A stretch of 64,000 bases of DNA from Gnetum montanum. Taxonomy: Eukaryota; Streptophyta; Gnetopsida; Gnetales; Gnetaceae. Each line of letters begins with the position of its first letter. Position 1 is the first letter of the stretch. Under the pieces are notes generated by a model, which was given only the letters and a program-made list of their open reading frames with translations, had not been told where the DNA came from and made no database searches. The position numbers and the translations under genes were made by a program. The DNA is taken from positions 186,001 through 250,000 of the forward strand of contig MNCI01007747.1 in NCBI GenBank assembly GCA_015680685.1. The letters are read 5' to 3'. This document shows, piece by piece, positions 11,230-23,139 of the stretch.

Positions 11230-12534
11230 AGGAAGTGAAATAACGCTTAACAATTTTTTCAAAAGGAGGAAAGACACTAGAAATAAATGAATTTGCTATG
11301 AAAGTAGGAATTTCAAAAGAAGAACCTCAGTTCCAATATCCTTAGTCATCTGTATCTCAATCAACAAGCAAGGTAAGTAATGGTTAGTATAGTTATAATC
11401 ATTATAACTTGACTTGATGAGATTAGACTAGACTAATTTATTTTTATGATTGAATGGAAGCTTATGCTACTTTTAAATTTTTTATTAAAAAATCATCTTT
11501 TGGATTATTAACTAGAATGTATTGGTTTCAAGTGGTTCAAAATCCTTGAATGTAATTCATGGAGCAAAATATTTTTGTTGAACATTCATTGCTATTTAAA
11601 CATATATGTCTTGTGATGTGATATTTTTTCTTCCCTCTAAAATCATAAAGTCTAGTTTCTTTTGGAAGAGTTTTGATGTATGATAATTGAAGCATTTGAA
11701 ATGGTACCTTTAATGTAATTCATGTATCTTCTAAGAAAAGAAACATTTCAAAAGGGATTTCTTGAGCATATGAATTATTTGCTATCTTTATCATAAGATA
11801 TTACTAATGAAAAGTTTTTCTTTCAAAAGTCTCTAAACTTGATCTTGATATGACACTCTAGATTTATGGAGACATCACCTAGTCCATTATGTAATTCTTA
11901 ATGTATATTTTATTTTTATGGTTGTTTTCTTGTGATTATTTTTGATGATTTTAAGGTATTTTTCATGTTTGAAGGTGTTTTAGACATATTCAGATGAGTA
12001 TAGAAGGTTTTAAGAGCTATGAGAACTTGTTTGGGGATTTCTAAAGGTTCCAGACCTTAAAATAAGCATCTTTATTTTTGGCCCTAGTAGGATAGACATC
12101 TACTTTTATGGTTAGATGTCTCAACTTCATACAAGATGTCTATTATGTCTTCAATACATATAGTATAGATTTCAATGGATGAATTACAATATATTTTTCA
12201 AAATATGGGTCATATATGTAGAGGGAGCACTAGTGTAGGGGGAGTCTTGAGTTGTTCTCTCAAAGATATGATATCGTAATTGTAAGCTTCCAATATGTAG
12301 CACCTATATCAGAGAACAAGAAAGGAAGAGCATATTTATTTGCTAAAGTTTTGAAAGTAGAAGAGAACATTTATATATCAATATTTAAAATCCTTACCTA
12401 AAGATGGTCTTTATTGATGAAAGCTCTTGAACATTATATGTTATATAAAATTACTTCTGAGAACTCTGTTAAGGATTTAATGGTCCATGTCTAACCTTTT
12501 ATATGTTGAGAATGTATCATTTTAGGTACCTAAG
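11230..12534 (+). other. Element B interior without recognisable pol
   Basis: This is AT-rich with no protease, integrase or RT motif that I could read in any frame. A purine-rich phrase, GTAGGGGGAGTCTTGAG, near 12235-12251 looks like a copia 3' polypurine signal but is not followed by an LTR here. It ends where element X begins. Confidence 0.35.
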
Positions 12535-13820
12535 TGTTGGCGACCATTTGGGACGCGACCACCAACGAGTGTCCTCGAACAGGATTTAGGTGCCTGCTGG
12601 TCTCTGGCAATACCAAGGCCCAGATACCTCCAAATAAAATCAGTAGTTAATGTGAGTATGTGTGTGTGCTATTGCGGTGTGCGGTTGTGAGAAATAAATG
12701 ATTGCATTGTATGTAAACTAAAAATGACTTACTCTAAAGAGATTCAGCCAACTTTGCCAAGTACTGTGAGTTGTTGAAAATTTCCTATTTTGTTCAACTA
12801 CCTAGTCTACGCGGTCCTTATAATACCTACTTGTAACAAATAAAATTTTGCAAAAACATTTGAGCACAACTCCACAATCTACTTCTAATTTTCCCCAGAG
12901 AAAGAGATAGTTCCACAAGAAAACTAGAAATAGAGCAAGATTCGATGGAAATAAGAAGAAAAGAAAAGAAAGCAGATTTGTGTAGACCTCAAATATTTAA
13001 ACAAGGTAAAATGACACGAGTAAACACTTCGCAATAAAGCTATCCCAAATTCAATATCTACGAATTGTTCAAACTTCCAAGGCTCAAACAAGCAATATCT
13101 TCAAGACAATCCTATTATGCTACCAAAAATTGCTGCGTAAACTACCACGTACGAGACTCCATTTTGACTAGATAATAGATGTCAACGATTGCATTCAAAC
13201 AGAACCTTTAAAAGACTTGACAATTTCTGATTGAAATACCACGAGAATTCACTTTAAAGATAAAAAGAAGCTATTCTGGTCCCATCAAAATACCAAAGAT
13301 TTTCTGAACCCTCTCGACTACTGAATTGTTCAACGGCGTGACTACAAACAGAGGCTCTCTTACAACAATCCCAATAGCAGTTCCCACACGTTGCACAATA
13401 ATGAAATTTACTACTAAAATGCTCTTAAGGCTTTTAAACACAAGCGCTTCTATGGCAAAATTTTAATAGAAATTTCTATCGGGCAACAAGAACAATAAGA
13501 GCAATCTAAAAATCCCAAAATTACTTGCCAAGGATGATACTATCTAAACCACTAGCTAAACAATTTAAACAAAACAAAAAATGAAATGCATAACTCACAG
13601 GACCATGACAAAGAGGCTGAAATCTTTATTCTAGCAAGCCATCTTACAAGCAATCGTTCACACTTTCTTCTTTACAAAATGCTCTTCTCCCAAGACTCAA
13701 AGTGTCTCCAAGTGAGAGCCCAAGTGCTAACTAGTAGCCTTCAAAGTGTGATGTATGAGATCCCAAGTGCGATAATGATATATGAGCCCCAATACATTCC
13801 TTCCTCCTTGACCCCTGAAG

Positions 13821-13831
13821 CCTTTTTATAG
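13821..13831 (-). promoter_or_regulatory. TATA box, element X
   Basis: The minus strand reads CTATAAAAAGG, a strong plant TATA box. It stands about 80 bases downstream of the tandem repeat array in the same orientation. Confidence 0.45.
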
Positions 13832-13907
13832 GGTTCAAAGGTAGGTAGGGAAGTTACAAAAATATCTTGGGTGGTTTAACCACCATAGAGATAAAAAAGC
13901 TATAATG

Positions 13908-14097
13908 GACAAGTGTCCTATTCAATTGTCAAGTGTCTTCATTCAATGGCCAAGTGTCTTCATTCAGTTGCCAAGTGTCTTCATCCAATTGCCAAGTGTT
14001 CACCATGGAGAGAAACAAGTTGCAATTGACAAGTGGCCTTTTTAGTTGACAAGTGGCCTTTGTGGAGACAAAAAAGCTGAGGGTGACAAGTGTCTTT
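13908..14097. repeat. 21 bp minisatellite in element X U3
   Basis: Four to five units of about 21 bp (CAAGTGTCTTCATTCAATTG with variants) run from 13908 to 14004, followed by looser units with GACAAGTGGCC to 14097. Placed upstream of the minus-strand TATA box, they could be enhancer-like U3 repeats. The units are contiguous without spacers, so this is not a CRISPR array. Confidence 0.7.
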
Positions 14098-14243
14098 TGT
14101 AGAGGTTACAAACATTTAGAAAATTAGTTATAACTACCATAGGAGGTTATGACTTCTATAAGAAGCTATTATACTTATAAAAATACAAAAGTCACTTGTT
14201 ATATATATATATTATAGATTTATTAGGATCTATTGGGGAGTCA

Positions 14244-15403
14244 TATCTTTGGCCCCTAACTAGATGAAATTAATCCATATTCCAGACCACGTGTGATCTT
14301 CATACTTGGTCAAAATGTCATTAAAAATATTAAATGCTTCCCTAGTCTGTGCCATCTCTATCTGGCCATGTGCCGAATGATGTTACATCTTTTTCTAAGC
14401 ATTTTGCAATCTTTCCAGTAACTCCATGATCATCTCCATCTTTGCAGCATCAGCACAAGATTTAATTGAAATCCTAATAATCTTCACCCTGGAACATAAT
14501 CCCTGCCTTCCAAAAGCTTCATCATAAGAATCCCATGACATGCTATGCTATGTTTGAAACAAGGGATTCCCTTCATCAAACGTAAAAAATTCTAGGGTGT
14601 TTTGTGGATCCTTCAGCATGCCCAAAATCCTCTCAACGTGGGCAGTTATTAGTCTGTGAGTAAGGTTTTTAAGAGATGGGTTAAAAGTGCACCCTTTCTC
14701 CACCACTAACTCAATAATTTATGACACCAGAGTCCAAAACTCCTCATTTATTGACTGGGCGTGAAACGAAATAATTGGTCTCAAATCAGATATACAGGGG
14801 TTCAGATTTGCAGGCAGTGGATTTGCATTTCCCTGTAACTATTATTGCATTGAACAAGGTTGTAGAGAGGGTTTCAAAAAATTCCGGCGAAAATATTTGA
14901 AGAGAGAAAGCCATCATATCCAGCTTTTCCGTAGGTAATTTCAAAATGTTTCCTTCCACCCTCTCCTGAAGATAAATGCCTTTCAGCTGACAAAGCATAT
15001 CCAGATTATTGCATTGCTTAATTAGTTTTTGAAATTGCAAAATGATTGTTATTTTGTTGAATTCACATCTTTTTTTTGGCCATCTCTAAAATCACGTCGT
15101 GCACGCAAATTTCCCAGTTCCAGGGTCTGTGAATTGGTGCCGGCATTCAGGGCGACAATCCATTTCTGGCTTGGTCTCTTGCATCCACGCCACCGACCCA
15201 AAATCTCTCCGTAGCACAAAGTGATTATTGCGGCTGCAACAAATAAAAACAAAACTTCCTCTATCTGCTGCTATTTTTGCTGCTGGATTCAGCTTTTGTT
15301 GCTTTGACAGGAATGATGCTTTTGAGAAGAATAAACATGGTGATGAAAATTGAGTCACTTCCAGGATCGTTTTGGAAGATTCAACTTGGTTGTCTGACCT
15401 CAT
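14244..15403 (-). pseudogene. Unidentified protein-like region in element X
   Basis: On the minus strand, readings such as PSLKNLTHRLITAHVERILG, then DPQNTLEFFTFDEGNPLFQT and CADAAKMEMIMELLERLQNA, look like real protein with scattered stops (about 14300-14700). The open piece 14786-15040 (QFQKLIKQCNNLDMLCQLKG) continues the style in a leucine-rich, helix-prone manner. Overlapping open frames lie at 15049-15403 in a GC- and CpG-richer stretch. I do not recognise a family. It could be a gag or accessory protein of an unfamiliar LTR element, or a captured host exon. Confidence 0.35.
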
Positions 15404-17125
15404 GTGCCTCCCACTTCTTTCTTCTTTATTTTCCGCTAGGGTTCATTACATGTTTTTGTAAACCACTGACCATATTTAAAAACACTCAGACATTTAAGTC
15501 CCACAGAATAGCAAGGACATTTAATTATAAGAGGCTCATAATCTTGATACCATTACTCATCATCCAGGAGGAAGTCTAGAGAAAAATGAATTTGTTGTAT
15601 CTCTAATAATATTTTTTTTCATCTTTGGATAATTCATTTTCCACGTAATGTTAAGACAAATTTTCTAAAAATTCCATGGATTCAGATTTCTAAAAATTGA
15701 GGCAGGTGGATCATCTTTGAAATCTTTTACTCTATTTGTTCCATGGAATCAACGTATTTATTATTATTTTTTTATTGAACTTCCTGCACATGTTTTGTTT
15801 TATGGTGGATGACTCCAAACAAAATTAACAAAGTATTCAGCACTGGATGAGCAGGTATAGTTCCTTGGTTTAACAAACTAATAACCTAACATCTCAAAGT
15901 TGTACTTTGAACCTTCTTTGCTTTAGCAAGCCATATGCACAGTCTTCTTCATCATCTCTAAGAATATTAGTGCAGTAAAATTTCATATTTTCACCATCTA
16001 TTGCCTCGAAAATTCAATGTTAAACTTTTGGACATTATAGGTAGATTATCTCTCTCTCTCTCTTAAATCAACACACAACACACAACGGATGATAAATGGA
16101 ATACCCTTTCAAAGCCTGCTCCATGAAATGGTAGAAATGTACCAACACCAAGATGTTTCAATTTTTGATAAGATAGTCCAACTGTTCCATGAAATGGCCA
16201 AAATGATCCAACACTAAGGTTCTTATTACAAATATGAACTGAGAAGTAATCATCTTAGAGATCTCAAGTACTCACAATGGTAGATTGGAATTAGAAATGG
16301 TGTTTGTGATATCTTTTGGTAAGAAATGAGCTATANGATAAAAATATGATTGGTAATGTTTGATCTTTTGATATATTTAGCATGATAAGATGTCTTGCTT
16401 TGTCTTAAAAGTTGAATATGCATGTTTTTACTTACCTATCATGAAATTGCTATTCCTTATCATTTTGTTGATCTTTCAAAAGGAGTAGAGTATTGGATGA
16501 TTATAGAATCATGAGATATTGGTTTATTTATTACTAATGGCTTGTTGGTTTAGAGATAGGCTACTTGATCATTAGTGCTTAGACTTTGGAGTTTGGAATT
16601 TAGTTTTAAATACTGTTGAATATCAATTGAAGGAATTAGATTAGTTATGACTAGAGTAGTTGTGCTTCAATGAATATCTAATCTTAACTTAGTCTATGAA
16701 CAGATAAGAGGAAAATATTAATAGAATTTGATTTTTCTTAATTAGCCCTATGGAATCTTTAACTGATATCCATCAATTTTTATTCCTTATCTAAATGTTT
16801 GTATTTCTATTGGATTATCACATGATGTTATGTAGCTATGATGGAACTTTAATGAGAATTATGTTTTGTCCTTATCATTTTTCTCACCTCTTTTTGGGTG
16901 CTATTCAAAAGAGAGAGAAAGAGTAGAATATTTAGTTAGAATCAAGATTTCAAGCATGGTAACTTTATATATTTTATTGATGGATTATACTTTGTTGTAT
17001 CTATATATACATTTGTGTCATTTAACTTTCAAATATGTTTGTGCTATATTTCTTTGGGATATACTAACACATTTTCTTATGTTCTGGAAATCACCTAAAA
17101 GGGGGATATTTTTCACCTTTTGTTA
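15404..17125. other. Element B interior, unassigned
   Basis: No gene was recognised. A (TC)n tract with following CA-rich sequence lies at 16050-16085. Two copies of a motif TCCATGAAATGG...CCAACAC occur at 16120-16150 and 16184-16214; a third copy lies at 278-307 beside the XDH fragment. An undetermined base is at 16336. The open stretch 16866-17171 enters the LTR and has no family resemblance. A purine-rich AAAAGGGGGATA at 17097-17108 probably is B's polypurine tract. Confidence 0.35.
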
Positions 17126-17868
17126 TGTCAAAATCTTAAGAAAAATGAAGAATATTCAATTGTGTTGGTAGTCTAGTAGGACCATAAATGAGCAAGGACT
17201 TTAGAACAAGAGTTAAGTTTGAAAACTAGATCTACATAGAGATGTTGTTATGAAGACTACATAGGAAAGATGAGAGCATGGGCATGTACAATGGATACAA
17301 GCTAAATTAAGATGCTCTAGGGATGGGGAAGAAGCCAAATCAATTTGAGAAAGCCTCATGAACTAGAGCTAAAAAGTTGAGAAGAAATTTCTAAGAAACA
17401 AAAGACATCTTGAATGAAAGAAGTGTATTCACATGAAGACGTATCCCAAAAATAGGAGACATCTTCTTTTAATGGAAGACATCTCCCTAGAGGCATCCCA
17501 TTCATGAAGAAGATGTCTCTATAAAATAATTTTGAATTCATAGAGACATCCCAATCTTGAAGATCACATCTGCACTAGCCATTGGATAGACATTTCACAA
17601 ATTTTGAGATATCTTCAAAAACTTCAATGTTATGAAAAAATACTAAAGAATATTAATACAGATAAATTGTCATTATCTATATTATGTTTTTGTACTTGTG
17701 AACTTGAATTTTCACATCATTTTTTTAATTGAAAATGGAATTGTGCTTCACTATACAAGGATTTGTAATTTTAGTTACACCCATTCCTTATCCTTCGTTT
17801 TCTTTCCTTGTTACCCTATGGGGTTCATGTGCTTCATACGAGAAGGCATTTTTATTGAGCTTGTCGAG
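17126..17868 (+). repeat. Element B 3' LTR, left part
   Basis: It aligns with the start of the 5' LTR (8847 on), sharing TATGTCAAAA, TAGTCTAGTAGG and TGGATACAAG/AAGATGCTC blocks. It is interrupted at 17868 by element III and resumes at 26992. Joining the two halves across III restores the order seen in the 5' copy near 9600-9660. Confidence 0.7.
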
Positions 17869-18732
17869 TGATGAATTGTGGTTTCCTAGGTCTTGATATC
17901 AGATCCTTGATATCGGGTAAGCAATATCACAACCTGGATGGTGATATTCAATACATGATATCATGATTCCTATGTAGGCCTATAAATACAACATTTGGGC
18001 ACACAAGAATAGGGAGGTTTTTTGTAATTCTTGGATAGAGTATTTTTGTCATTTTTTTAGTTAGTTTCATTCTTTCCCCAGTGCATGCTTGTAGTGTGAT
18101 GATTGTAATTGTACAAAACCTTTATTCGAGTGTGACATACTTGGACATGCACATGATCAGCAATAAAGATCGAGATTACTCCATCATTGGAGCATTCACT
18201 TAGCCTTTAATTACTTCAATTGTTAATTTTTATTTATTATTTTATACATTAATATTTCTTTATTATCATTTACTATTCCTATTGTTGAATGCAGAATGAG
18301 TACAACTTAATCACAAACATTTAAGTGTAGCTACTTGGTAACCTAGTAGCGTATTTAGGAGTACTCTAGTAATGTGTGCTTGGTAATCCTAGAAGTAGTA
18401 CATGAGGTCCACGATGCACACAGATGATTAAGGATGAATGCTCATCAGAATTAGGCTAGTTTAAATTTCACTTTTTATTGCCTATTAGCTTAAGTCAAGA
18501 TTATTTTCAATCATCTCTAGGAGTAGCATTAGTTGGGATCCCATCATTTACCTCACTTTGGATGAAACCATATGTGACAAAGAAAATACTAGTCCAGGTG
18601 GGAAGACAATGAACTGTGATCAATGTGTAATTATCTAGATACCACAACTAGTCTGTCTACGAAGTTTGACTGGATCATGCATACATGGTCGTATTCGTAC
18701 TGTTGAGTGTAGGGGTACCTCACCACTCAACA
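17869..18732 (+). repeat. Element III 5' LTR
   Basis: 864 bp, beginning TGATGAATTGTGGTTT and ending CACTCAACA. U3 has several GATATCA-type motifs (GATATCAGATCC, GATATCGGG, ATGATATCATG) and a TATAAATA box at 17981-17988. The length equals that of the 3' copy exactly. By eye the pair differs at somewhat over a tenth of positions, so the insertion is old. Confidence 0.85.
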
Positions 18733-18733
18733 T

Positions 18734-18751
18734 TGGTGCCATTTCCAGGGA
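18734..18751 (+). promoter_or_regulatory. Element III primer binding site (tRNA-Asp type)
   Basis: TGGTGCCATTTCCAGGGA lies one base after the LTR. It matches the Athila-type Asp tRNA primer site TGGCGCCGTTNCCGGGGA with C-to-T and G-to-A changes at former CpG sites. Known family trait: Athila elements prime with tRNA-Asp. Confidence 0.75.
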
Positions 18752-18864
18752 TAGTGCTAGTTATTTAGATTAGTTACATCATCCAAGATAACTATAATGA
18801 ATCATTGATGATATATCTTTTAGAAATAAAGTAATTGCAAACAAGTCACACAGAATTCACAACA

Positions 18865-20345
18865 ATGTCTCTTTCACAAGACTATGATAACGCAACAATT
18901 CATGAGGAAATTCATTCGAGAACCAAAAAAATATACAATGATGAAGATGAAGTTTAGAGTACTCAATATTATGTAGGGATCCCCTATGTTCATGAGCAAC
19001 CCAATAGTACTTGAGGACTCTTGTAATCCAACTCTGACAACTCTAGTAAGGATGGGACATCCCATAGAATGAGGGGACCCGTAAGGTCTAAGATCTTCTC
19101 AATGGTTAATAGGAATTTATCCAGGGATGATTGGGAGACTTAAAAAAGTCATGACAAGTCTTCAAGTTCTTTCTCTTCCTCTACTTCTTCAATATCAATT
19201 CATTACATAGATGATCATCCTTCAAGGGGTTTGTATAGAAATAAAATCCAAGCCCATGGGAAAAGTCAGGAACACCAACATGAATGAAGACAACATCATC
19301 CCAACTCACAAATTCATAACCTAACAGGTGACAATAAACCCCTAATAGCCACTAAGAGCTTAATGAATATACAAGAGGCTATTCAAATATCCTTCAAGCA
19401 TCACAAGGAAAGCTCACTACCTAGGCTTGACAGGAATAACTTTTCCAAGTTTTTAGGAAGCTATGATTTAGATTTGCAACATCATTTACAAGCATTCTAT
19501 GATGCCTATGCATGGAACAACATTGATAATGGATGTCAAAGACATAATCTCTTTCTTATGACACTCATTGGTGAAGCAAAAGTATGGTATAGGTCTTTAA
19601 AACCAAAATCAATTTGATGATGGCTGATAATGGTAGAACTCTTCAATGAAAGATATTAAACCTATGCAAGAGTGTCAGCCTTGAGGGGGCAAATCCAAGA
19701 GTGGAAAAAGGGCCACATGAACCCTTGGACATGGCCTTAGAAAGATATTTTTCATTATTAAACAAATTCCCAAGCCATGGGTTCTTCAAGGAAAGGCTAA
19801 TGTATCACATCATGGATGGGCTTCATAATGAAACTAGGGAGACCCTAGGGATGTATGCCCCAGGAAAACTATATGAGTTATAAACCCACCAATTCCAAGA
19901 ACTTATTAAGTGGGTAGAAAAAGAAGAACGAGAAATATATAAATGGGAGAATTTTGAAAGCTCTCAATAGGACCGAAATGTCAAAATAGCAAGGGTCCAT
20001 GATCATAAAGAGGAGAAATCAACTCACCTCAAGGAGGTGGAATCATCTTTGTCAATACTACAATCACTAGATGAAATTGAGAAAAAGATCAATAAGATGA
20101 TGGAATGGGACATGAAAATTGCCAAAATTATTAGAGGTGAAACCATGTCAAACTGCGAAATAGGATGGAACACCATGTAACAATCAAAAAGAAGGGTTGA
20201 AGAAAATAAGGATAAGGGCTCAACTGCAAACCACCTGTATCAATATGATGTTTGCCTATATGATCACCTCAAAGGCCAATGCCCAATCTTGTCACATTTA
20301 CATGAGAATTGGGGAGAAATGTTACATCCATATTTCTTATAGAAA
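18865..20345 (+). pseudogene. Element III gag
   Basis: An ATG at 18865 opens MSLSQDYDNATIHEEIHSRT. One frame, with stops, runs through a serine-rich part (19150-19200) to the retrotransposon gag core: NFSKFLGSYDLDLQHHLQAF, FLMTLIGEAKVWYRSLKP, then after a one-base frameshift near 19700 HEPLDMALERYFSLLNKFP, HIMDGLHNETRETLGMYAPG. A charged helical tail follows (19880-20120) with FQELIKWVEKEEREIYKWEN. About 490 codons in all. Gag would build the particle that packages the RNA. The same tail is recognisable in elements II and IV and in the remnant at 40895, so the family link is firm. Stops and the frameshift make this copy dead. Confidence 0.75.
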
Positions 20346-21160
20346 TACTAGGTTCACCCATAGTGGAAAAAGCCCCAGTCATGGGGGAGGCCACTATCAA
20401 AATGATCACACCCTTCATACCATCCAAACCCAAGCACTTATTATGTTCAGCATCCTATTTCTCTAGCTATGTCAGCATCCTTTCTTTTACCATATTGTTA
20501 TCATTATCCTAAGTATTATCAACCCATGTCCTCTCCAAGAAAATCACCACCTCATGTTTGTTCCACTTCTCCTTGCTCTCCATATTCTCATCATTCACCT
20601 CCTTCTACATTGCCACTAGTTGTGTCAGAAGGCTTTGCACCATAGCATCAACCCACAAACATTACTTGTGCTACTACTATTAATAGCACTAGAGGGACTC
20701 CATAATGTTGAAAGCATCATTTCTTTAGGCATAACTATAGAAAGAGATAATATGGTTCTAAAACCACTACACCCACCAACATAGCACAAGTTCAACACTG
20801 TGATGCATTTGCCTCCTTGAACACAACACCTCCTGTTACCTTATCAAGGCTATCAATTAATGCTCCAAAAACCATGTGGTTGAATGAATATAACCACATA
20901 GGAAGAGATATTGATCCTTGCATACCATCTTACAATCATGGGTGCCATAATGGATCAACTCCTTATCGGCCCACTATACCAACTTTAATCGAGTGTGTGA
21001 ACCACAAGTTGGGTACATTCCAACCACCACATTAAAAGACATCCAATGGTCTGGATATGACTAGAATCCAATATTTTCCACATGCATGGATCCACTTTTT
21101 CCATTTATTAATTATAGCCATGGTCAAAAGTTTAGTTATGGGGGATATCCTCTATTCTAA
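20346..21160 (+). other. Element III gag tail, P/H-rich, decayed
   Basis: The readings here are rich in proline, histidine and serine, as in the low-complexity tails of Athila-type gag. Open pieces at 20197-20512 and 20817-21035 belong to different frames. No zinc knuckle or protease active site was found. The junction where pol has been lost probably lies between here and about 21200. Confidence 0.35.
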
Positions 21161-22535
21161 TGAGTAGAATTAGTAAATGTTTTTCCTTTTCTTTGATTTT
21201 ACAAATTTTTTTTTCCAATTTTTCATTTCCAATTTTTTGTTTTATCTTTTTGAGGACAATCTCACTTGTAAATAAAATACGTATGTGACTTTTCAATTGA
21301 AGTGTTGTTATATGCTATCAAGTCATGGTGATTAATTATTTGAATAGTGAGCCCACAACATCCATCCATCCATTCTATTAATAAGAGGTTCTACTTTGGG
21401 AATGATGATATTCTTGTCATCATTAAAACTTAAAGTAATTTTGTGCTCATTATGCCTAGAGCAAAAAATGATGGACTAAGAGGGAATGACCAAGGTTTGA
21501 CATCAAGGGGAATTGTGGATTCTTTTTGGTGACATCTGTAGGTACTATCATGTAGCTTGGTTGTACTAAGATCCTTGTAGATCTAATAAAAATGGGAGTA
21601 AGAGCAATAAAGGCACTCATTAAAGAAACTCAATGTTGTTCTAGGGATCCTACTGGAAAGACATGCATCCATGCTTGAAGGTTGGTAGCTTCTCTGGTTC
21701 ATTGTTGGAAAGGATGAAGTGCCAATGTAGCTAGAGGAAAAGAAAAGAAAAGAAAACATCAAAGAAAAGTCCAAATAAGAATGTGCCATAGAGAAATTCC
21801 AAATCACTCCTCCCTTGGAAAAATTCCAATTGATCGTATGCCTTGTTGTCATGGTTCTCTTGTGGTTGTCCATCATTGGATGAAATAATGCAATGTCACT
21901 AATCAAAGGCATGAACTTGGTCTTAATTTTGGAGCAACGGATTAATGACACATTAATCATGCCCTACGCTTAGGATTCATTATGCTAAGGGTCAGTTACC
22001 TCACGTCCCGATCTCTACAATCCCTTCTATGATTCATTTCACCTCACTGTCTAAGTATTTCTAACTTGTGTCTTGTACGGCATAGAATTCATACCTCATC
22101 ATAGTGGTATCTACAGGTGTGTGTTTTGTGGAACTGGTGTGGATTGCATTTAACCCTTTTGGTGCCTATGAACATTTTCAAGTGTGGTTATGTAAGTGCA
22201 TGATTAATAGGAACCTGATTTGGGGACCCACTTGTGTAACTTTTGTAATTTTCACTCTTTTCACATCACCACATCATCTTAAACCTTCCAAGTATTGCAT
22301 TACTACAATAAGCTTTCCCTTTATCATTATTTTAAATTCCAATGTTCCTATGCACCAAAACATGTCCTTTTTCCTCATCCTATTCATGAATTTCATTGTC
22401 AAATTCCACTTCATTACACTTTTGATGCCTTTAGGTCTTTTTGATGCTATCCTAGATCTTTCAATTCAACCTTCAATCCTTCATTTTTGGCCTTGGAAAT
22501 TTGAAATTTCATCAATTTTTTCAAGTACCCTATTT
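21161..22535 (+). other. Element III conserved spacer
   Basis: It aligns in pieces with the spacers of the other members (GACATGCATCCATGCTTGAAGG near 21659 matches 623-645). A 203-residue open frame at 22104-22715 crosses spacer, motif array and leader; it has no family resemblance and reads through a C-run, so I do not call it a gene. Confidence 0.45.
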
Positions 22536-22539
22536 TTAG

Positions 22540-22620
22540 AAGGATATGATATCAAGTTTGATGTGATATCAGGTCTATGCTATCAGGTACATGACATTGT
22601 GTCTATTAAAACTATATATA
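22540..22620 (+). promoter_or_regulatory. Putative internal promoter of element III accessory ORF
   Basis: Clustered motifs AAGGATATGATATCAAG, GTGATATCAGG and GCTATCAGG lead to TATATATA at 22613-22620. The GATATCA theme is that of this element's own LTR U3, not that of element I or IV. A run of 13 C follows the TATA box. Confidence 0.5.
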
Positions 22621-22889
22621 TGGTCCCCCCCCCCCCCTTCCGCCATGCACATCAACATCATTTTTCACTATTCATGCAAGGGGAGTTGTTGAAATTTTGT
22701 TCCATGAATTTTTGAGCTTTCGTTTCTATCATTCAAAACATCCATAACCTGCTCATTAATGCTCCAATTCTCATTTCAATTGAACATGCCTAAACCTAGA
22801 GTGTTTAACTTAGTCGTGGGAGAAGGGTACGCTTCATGTCGCATGTATTTTTTTCAAAATTTTTCATTACCTGAAGGATATTATCAAGG

Positions 22890-23139
22890 GTAAGTGACCT
22901 TGAAAATGCTAAAAATGTTTACCAAATTAATTTTAGTTCTTCATTAAAACCATGAAATTTATTTTTGGTAGTTACCTAATCAAATTAGACCCAATATCAA
23001 AACCTTTAGGGGGATTTTTGTGAAAATCTCTACCTCTAAATCACACTATATGAGAAATTAATATATTAAGGGAAAGGAGTAAGGTATTAATCTAATTTTA
23101 TACATAACCTTACTGATAATCAGTCCCATGTGATTGCAA
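22890..23139 (+). other. Putative intron before aORF, element III
   Basis: Donor AAGG|GTAAGTGACC at 22889/22890; acceptor region TGATTGCAA directly before ATGGCTCC, where the expected final AG has become AA. The implied length is 250 bp. The position is equivalent to the introns of elements I and IV. With the acceptor mutated, this copy could no longer splice there. Confidence 0.5.

Larger units (their letters stand above)
12535..14243 (-). repeat. Element X candidate 3' LTR
   Basis: TG...CA termini, an adjacent polypurine tract, and a minus-strand promoter layout (tandem repeats, then a TATA box, then a long R/U5-like part to 12535) support an LTR. It appears only once in the window, so it cannot be confirmed by a partner. 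CpG dinucleotides persist at the left end (GGCGACC, GGGACGCGACC), which suggests it is younger or less methylated than the surroundings. Confidence 0.4.
12535..15570 (-). mobile_element. Element X: minus-strand LTR element, incomplete
   Basis: Inside B lies a segment of different composition, richer in CpG and GC than its surroundings. A 1.7 kb candidate LTR (12535-14243) opens TGTTGG and closes GAGTCA on the plus strand, so it has TG...CA ends. On the minus strand it is preceded by a purine-rich AGGGGCCAAAGATA, a good polypurine tract. The interior (14244 onward) has a protein-like minus-strand reading. No second LTR was found on the right, so the element is truncated or the LTR assignment is incomplete. 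The right limit is a guess. Confidence 0.4.

Noticed and set aside
12535-12600. TTGGCGACCATTTGGGACGCG considered as a plus-strand primer binding site
   Set aside because: It begins with TGG as such sites do, but the sequence before it does not end in CA and no LTR partner exists on the left; the TG...CA reading as a minus-strand LTR end fits better, though not proven.
16866-17171. 101-codon plus-strand open frame with hydrophobic stretches
   Set aside because: It runs from unassigned interior through the polypurine tract into B's LTR; the membrane-like look follows from T-rich DNA.
21583-21960. 125-codon minus-strand open frame
   Set aside because: Lies in the conserved non-coding spacer of element III and is not kept in the spacers of I, II or IV.
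22104-22715. Longest open frame (203 codons, plus strand)
   Set aside because: It crosses the spacer, the internal motif array, the TATA box and the leader of element III, its proline run comes from a C tract, and it has no family resemblance. Chance frame.
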